A stretch of 18,087 nucleotides of DNA, from NCBI GenBank assembly GCA_900752815.1, contig CAADWS010000234.1, positions 1-18,087 on the forward strand, given 5' to 3'. Below the pieces are notes generated by a model. It saw only the letters and a list, made by a program, of their open reading frames with translations. It made no database searches and had not been told where the DNA came from. The DNA is from Bacteroidaceae bacterium (GTDB lineage Bacteria > Bacteroidota > Bacteroidia > Bacteroidales > Bacteroidaceae). The number at the start of each line of letters is the position of its first letter. Within the stretch, counting starts at the first letter, position 1. Of this stretch, positions 15,115-18,087 are shown piece after piece. The position numbers and the translations under genes are program-made.

Positions 15115-16014
15115 TTACACGAGATGAGAAATCAGCTCCTCGCGCTCGCCATAGAGGAGGTCGATTACCGGAATCTCAATCATGGTGTAGCAGCCGGGCT
15201 GCTGCTTCATGGCAGCGCGGGCACAGCACACCAGCACCTGCCCCGTGAGAGCGGGGTTGTTGATGCGCATATTGAACTCAAACAACTGATTCTGCGTTTC
15301 GCCGCTTACTCCCTTGCGGGTCAGGTTGACGCCATGGCCCATGTCGATGACATCGTCCACACAGGGCACCTGCACCACGTGCGTCTCATCGTTCACGAAA
15401 TAGGGGTCGGCCTTGATGGCTGCCGCAACAGTTGCGAAATCATATCCGTCCTTCACCTCGATATATACCATACGACGGTGAATGCCCGTACCCGTGGGGA
15501 TGGTCATGGACAAGGCGGCCTTCACACCGGGAACGGCCTTGACGGCCACTGTGTGGCCCATCGACATGCCGGGGCCGAAGTTGGTATAAGTAATCCCCTT
15601 GGGAGCGATGGCCTGCAACAGTGTGCGCACTACAGAGTCGCTACCCGGATCCCAGCCGGCGGAAATGATGCTCACCGCACCGGCAGCCTTGGCGCTCTCG
15701 CCCAACGAACGGCGCAGACTGACAATATCAGTATGGATGTCGAAACTGTCAACCGTATGGATGCCCAATGCCAGATACTCCTTGGCATACTGCTCCACAC
15801 TGCGGGTGGGCGTTGCCAAAATGGCCACATCCACCTGTCCCAGTTCGCGCACATCCTTCACAACCTGGTAGCCGGCCAGTTCGGGCGGACAGTTTTCCGC
15901 TCCATTGCGACGAACAATTCCTGCCACTTCAAAGTCGGGCGCTGCATTCAGCGCCTGCAGGGCATAACGGCCAATATTGCCGTAACCCACAACGGCTGCT
16001 CTGATTTTCTTCAT
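15115..16014 (-). CDS. ddh: meso-Diaminopimelate D-dehydrogenase
   Basis: The 299-residue NADP-linked enzyme interconverts meso-2,6-diaminopimelate with L-2-amino-6-oxopimelate (tetrahydrodipicolinate) and ammonia. This is a one-step route in lysine and peptidoglycan precursor synthesis. The N-terminal Rossmann fold begins [20 protein letters not shown]. The substrate-domain stretches [26 protein letters not shown] and [13 protein letters not shown] are those of DapDH. At 299 residues it is nearer the shorter (type II) enzymes than the roughly 320-residue Corynebacterium form. The ATG at 16014 lies 37 bases below a -7 box. Its neighbour is an envelope protein gene on the same strand, but a separate promoter makes one operon unlikely. 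Confidence 0.93.
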   Translation of the reverse strand: MKKIRAAVVGYGNIGRYALQALNAAPDFEVAGIVRRNGAENCPPELAGYQVVKDVRELGQVDVAILATPTRSVEQYAKEYLALGIHTVDSFDIHTDIVSLRRSLGESAKAAGAVSIISAGWDPGSDSVVRTLLQAIAPKGITYTNFGPGMSMGHTVAVKAVPGVKAALSMTIPTGTGIHRRMVYIEVKDGYDFATVAAAIKADPYFVNDETHVVQVPCVDDVIDMGHGVNLTRKGVSGETQNQLFEFNMRINNPALTGQVLVCCARAAMKQQPGCYTMIEIPVIDLLYGEREELISHLV

Positions 16015-16050
16015 ACTTATTTTTCTTTATTGGTTATCTTTTTACGGGCA

Positions 16051-16058
16051 CAAAGTTA
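16051..16058 (-). promoter_or_regulatory. Promoter -7 box of ddh
   Basis: The minus strand reads TAACTTTG, identical to the rpsL -7 box, 36 bases upstream of the ddh ATG. The -33 region is T-rich without an exact TTTG. Confidence 0.65.
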
Positions 16059-16162
16059 CAAAAATCCACGAAAAAGAAGAAAAAAGAAAGAATATTTAAG
16101 AAAAACGTTTCATATTGCGGATTTAGAACCACTAAGCCGACAAAGGTGCGCTCCATCCGCGC

Positions 16163-17290
16163 TCAAAGCTGCGCAAGACGGCAGAAGCAGGTGCTCCCCT
16201 GCTTTTCCACCTGTGCGGCATCGGTATTTCGACGTTTCAGAATCCGTATGCGCCTCATTGCCACCCCGAAGCGGCGCTTGAGCAATTGGGCCACCGACTC
16301 GGCACGTCGCTGCGCCAGCTGTTCGCTGCCCTGTTCCGATTCGTCTTCGAGGGCAGAACCGGAAAGTTCGACACAGGCCGAAGGATGTGCTTTCAGATAA
16401 AGCGCCACCGCTTCCAGCTGCGGCAACTGTGCAGCCGGAAGTCCGTCGCTGCCTTTGTCGAAAACAAAGGTCATCCCGGGTTCTACGGGCACCTGCGCGT
16501 CTGCACGGTGCCGCATGGCATCCGCTTCCTGTTGCCGGCGCAACAGTTCCTCCTGCTGCCGGCAAATGATGCTGTCGCGTTCCGCCACCATTGCCGAAAG
16601 CCCCTCGACCTTGGCCACCTGGGCATCAATCTTCGACTGGTCGTGGAGACGCACATAGCTGAAATGGCGCCGGCCGTTGTTCCGGTTCAGGAAATGGAAG
16701 GCCAGACCGGCCGTCAGTTCAAAGCGGCATCGGTCCCAGTCATAAAGATGGGGAGCGGACGTGCCGCTGAGTGTCCACACAAAGGCCGGCCGCACGCCGA
16801 GCGTGAAAGCCGACTCCTTTCCCAACTGGATGTTGAAATCCAGGCCCACCCGGCTCGTAGCCTGATGACGGTCGCCACCCTCGCCGGCCGGAAAATAAAG
16901 ATGCCGCCACCCGGCACCGCCCACTGCTTCCAGTTCGAAACGGCGCGGTTGGCCCTTATAGCCCACCAGCAGATTGTGCAGGTTGATTTTAATCAACAAG
17001 TCACAATCGGTGGCGTCAAATACATTGCTGCTCGCTGTCAGAGAGTGGGCCGCGGTATAACGCAAGCCGATACCCAGTTCGGGCACCACCTTCTTGGTCA
17101 GTTCCACGCCATAAAGCGGACTCATACCCTCCCAAAAAGCGCCCTGCGAAACGGGGGCACTCGCGCCCACCACTCCGCCAAGCGTCCAATTGTCAAAAAA
17201 GCCTCCCGACATGACCGTGCGCTGCGCTTCAGCCTGCAGCACACAACATCCCAGCAGAACCAGACCTATCAGTTGCTTCAATCTTGTCAT
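16163..17290 (-). CDS. OmpA-family outer-membrane protein with divergent peptidoglycan-binding domain
   Basis: The 375-residue product has a signal peptide (TRLKQLIGLVLLGCCVLQAEA, cleavage near residue 22). LLGC inside it also resembles a lipobox, but the barrel that follows favours ordinary cleavage. Residues about 28-215 alternate like beta-strands of a small outer-membrane barrel (ELGIGLRYTAAHS, SRVGLDFNIQLG, ELTAGLAFHFL). A charged coiled-coil linker follows (about 225-265, AERDSIICRQQEELLRRQQE). The tail (about 270-375) has the OmpA layout, TFVFDKGSDGL, then VALYLKAHPSACVELSG, then AQRRAESVAQLLKRRFGV. The usual GhaD loop is replaced by GSALEDESEQGS, so peptidoglycan binding may be altered. 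It probably tethers the outer membrane to the cell wall. A near-match -7 box (TAATTTTA) lies upstream around 17334-17341. Confidence 0.75.
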   Translation of the reverse strand: MTRLKQLIGLVLLGCCVLQAEAQRTVMSGGFFDNWTLGGVVGASAPVSQGAFWEGMSPLYGVELTKKVVPELGIGLRYTAAHSLTASSNVFDATDCDLLIKINLHNLLVGYKGQPRRFELEAVGGAGWRHLYFPAGEGGDRHQATSRVGLDFNIQLGKESAFTLGVRPAFVWTLSGTSAPHLYDWDRCRFELTAGLAFHFLNRNNGRRHFSYVRLHDQSKIDAQVAKVEGLSAMVAERDSIICRQQEELLRRQQEADAMRHRADAQVPVEPGMTFVFDKGSDGLPAAQLPQLEAVALYLKAHPSACVELSGSALEDESEQGSEQLAQRRAESVAQLLKRRFGVAMRRIRILKRRNTDAAQVEKQGSTCFCRLAQL

Positions 17291-17424
17291 TTGTTTCCTT
17301 TCAAGCCGTCAGTGTCAACGTCTTTTTGCCCGTAAAATTACGATAAACTATTTTTTCCGCCAATCCACAACCCCCATTATCCGCACTTTTATTCCCTGAA
17401 ATGACAAAAAAATGCGCCAACGGC

Positions 17425-17455
17425 TTTGTCAGTCCGCCGCAAGCACTTAATTTTG
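17425..17455 (+). promoter_or_regulatory. Promoter of the DUF3467 gene
   Basis: TTTG (17425-17428), a 19-base spacer and TAATTTTG (17448-17455) match both halves of the Bacteroidota consensus exactly. Transcription would start near 17462, giving a leader of about 70 nt with no Shine-Dalgarno site before the ATG. Confidence 0.8.
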
Positions 17456-17530
17456 CGAAACGCGTATGCCAAACGGCACCTTTCCGGCCGGCATACTGAT
17501 TTGAACTCATCATAATAACAAACAATAATC

Positions 17531-17884
17531 ATGGAAAACAACAACAATCCTAAAGGAAACGAAAACATCAACGACAACCAGTTGCAAATCGAACTCACAC
17601 CCGAAGTGGCTGACGGCACCTATGCCAACCTCTCTATCCTCTCCCACTCGAGCACGGAGTTCCTCATCGACTTCATACGCATATACCCGGGCGTAAGACA
17701 GGCAAAAGTCAAGAACCGTATCGTCATGGCGCCGGAAAACGCAAAGCGTCTGCTTTTCGCGCTCCAGGACAACATCATGAAATATGAAAAGACCTTCGGC
17801 CCCATCCGCATCCCCGAAATGGAAATGCAAAGCAAGGACGGCCGTACGGCAACTCCTTTCGGAGTTCCCGAAGGCAAGGCCTGA
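17531..17884 (+). CDS. DUF3467 family protein
   Basis: A 117-residue soluble protein. After an Asn-rich N-terminus it reads LQIELTPEVADGTYANLSIL, then SHSSTEFLIDFIRIYPG and AKVKNRIVMAPENAKRLLFALQDNIMKYEKTFG, which is the DUF3467 pattern over its usual length. There is no signal peptide or membrane helix. Its molecular role is not established. From general knowledge of Bacteroidota genomes the gene is usually found beside rpoBC, which hints at a link to transcription or translation, but nothing in this sequence proves it. Here it stands alone with its own strong promoter and terminator, on the opposite strand to rpsL and 11 kb away. Confidence 0.9.
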   Translation: MENNNNPKGNENINDNQLQIELTPEVADGTYANLSILSHSSTEFLIDFIRIYPGVRQAKVKNRIVMAPENAKRLLFALQDNIMKYEKTFGPIRIPEMEMQSKDGRTATPFGVPEGKA

Positions 17885-17938
17885 GAAGTTACACCCCGTA
17901 ACGTCGACCAGACAACATACACATTCCTTTATATTCAT

Positions 17939-17976
17939 AACGCCGGCAGCCGCTCTGCCGGCGTTATTTTATTTTC
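17939..17976 (+). terminator. Terminator of the DUF3467 gene
   Basis: A perfect 11-bp stem AACGCCGGCAG/CTGCCGGCGTT with a 5-base loop is followed by ATTTTATTTT. It lies 54 bases after the stop codon. Confidence 0.92.
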
Positions 17977-17980
17977 CCGC

Positions 17981-18087
17981 ACGTGAGTTCGGTATAACTA
18001 CTACAAAGACATATTACCGGAATTTCAGGAGAAAAACAGTCAGTACTTTCGTAAAAACTAAAGTACTGACAGAAATTTCTATCAGTA
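17981..18087. mobile_element. Second MITE-like copy, cut by the window edge
   Basis: It begins with the terminal repeat ACGTGAGTTCGGTATAA (17981-17997) and matches the reverse complement of 14712-14818 over all 107 visible bases with about five differences and no gaps. It includes the AAACAGTCAGTACTTTCG module and the start of the palindromic core. It sits 4 bases after the T run of the DUF3467 terminator. Its far end and any target duplication lie outside the window. Confidence 0.85.

Noticed and set aside
15028..16281. A 417-codon plus-strand frame across ddh and the start of the OmpA-like gene
   Set aside because: It runs antisense through one complete conserved gene, its promoter, and part of another; the translation resembles no family.

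Overview
The window reads as chromosomal DNA of a Bacteroidota bacterium, most likely order Bacteroidales (a Bacteroides/Prevotella-type relative). Upstream regions repeatedly carry the Bacteroidota promoter signature (TAnnTTTG, sometimes with TTTG/TTG about 19-20 nt further upstream). Most starts lack a Shine-Dalgarno sequence. There is a DUF3467 protein, a type A secretion-sorting tail on a large phosphoesterase, and Bacteroidota-style S12/S7/EF-G/S10 sequences. By eye base composition is near 50% G+C and looks uniform, so I see no foreign island.

Layout. (1) 1-665: the tail of an unrecognised protein, a palindromic repeat, then a minus-strand tRNA-Leu(UAG) with its own promoter and terminator. 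(2) 909-2395, minus: an NhaC-type Na+/H+ antiporter gene split by a single-base frameshift, with a 23-bp tandem repeat just upstream. (3) 2598-6269, minus: a str-type operon rpsL-rpsG-fusA-rpsJ with a good promoter and a strong terminator directly after rpsJ, so S10 is cut off from the rest of the S10 ribosomal-protein cluster. (4) 6270-6987: a noncoding stretch containing a promoter followed about 30 nt later by a terminator hairpin (possible very short RNA), plus the terminator of the next gene. (5) 6988-10125, minus: a large secreted purple-acid-phosphatase-like metallophosphoesterase with three tandem Ig-like repeats and a C-terminal sorting domain. (6) 10255-10575: a terminator and a decayed IS4-family transposase tail. 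(7) 10619-12073, minus: a CvrA/NhaP2-like cation/proton antiporter. (8) 12666-14591, plus: glutamine-dependent NAD+ synthetase. (9) 14615-14818: a 204-bp MITE-like element with terminal inverted repeats and a target duplication. (10) 15115-16014 and 16163-17290, minus: meso-diaminopimelate dehydrogenase and an OmpA-family outer-membrane protein. (11) 17531-17884, plus: the DUF3467 protein with a near-ideal promoter and terminator, followed by a second, inverted copy of the MITE that runs off the window.

Functionally this is mainly housekeeping: translation, ion homeostasis, NAD synthesis, lysine/peptidoglycan precursor supply and the cell envelope. I found no defence system, CRISPR array, prophage or biosynthetic cluster. 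The least ordinary material is the repeat family built on CAGTACTTT modules (three loci), the short promoter-terminator unit at 6770-6852, the frameshifted nhaC, the truncated str/S10 gene order, and a perfect AGGAGG before fusA in a lineage that mostly does not use such sites.
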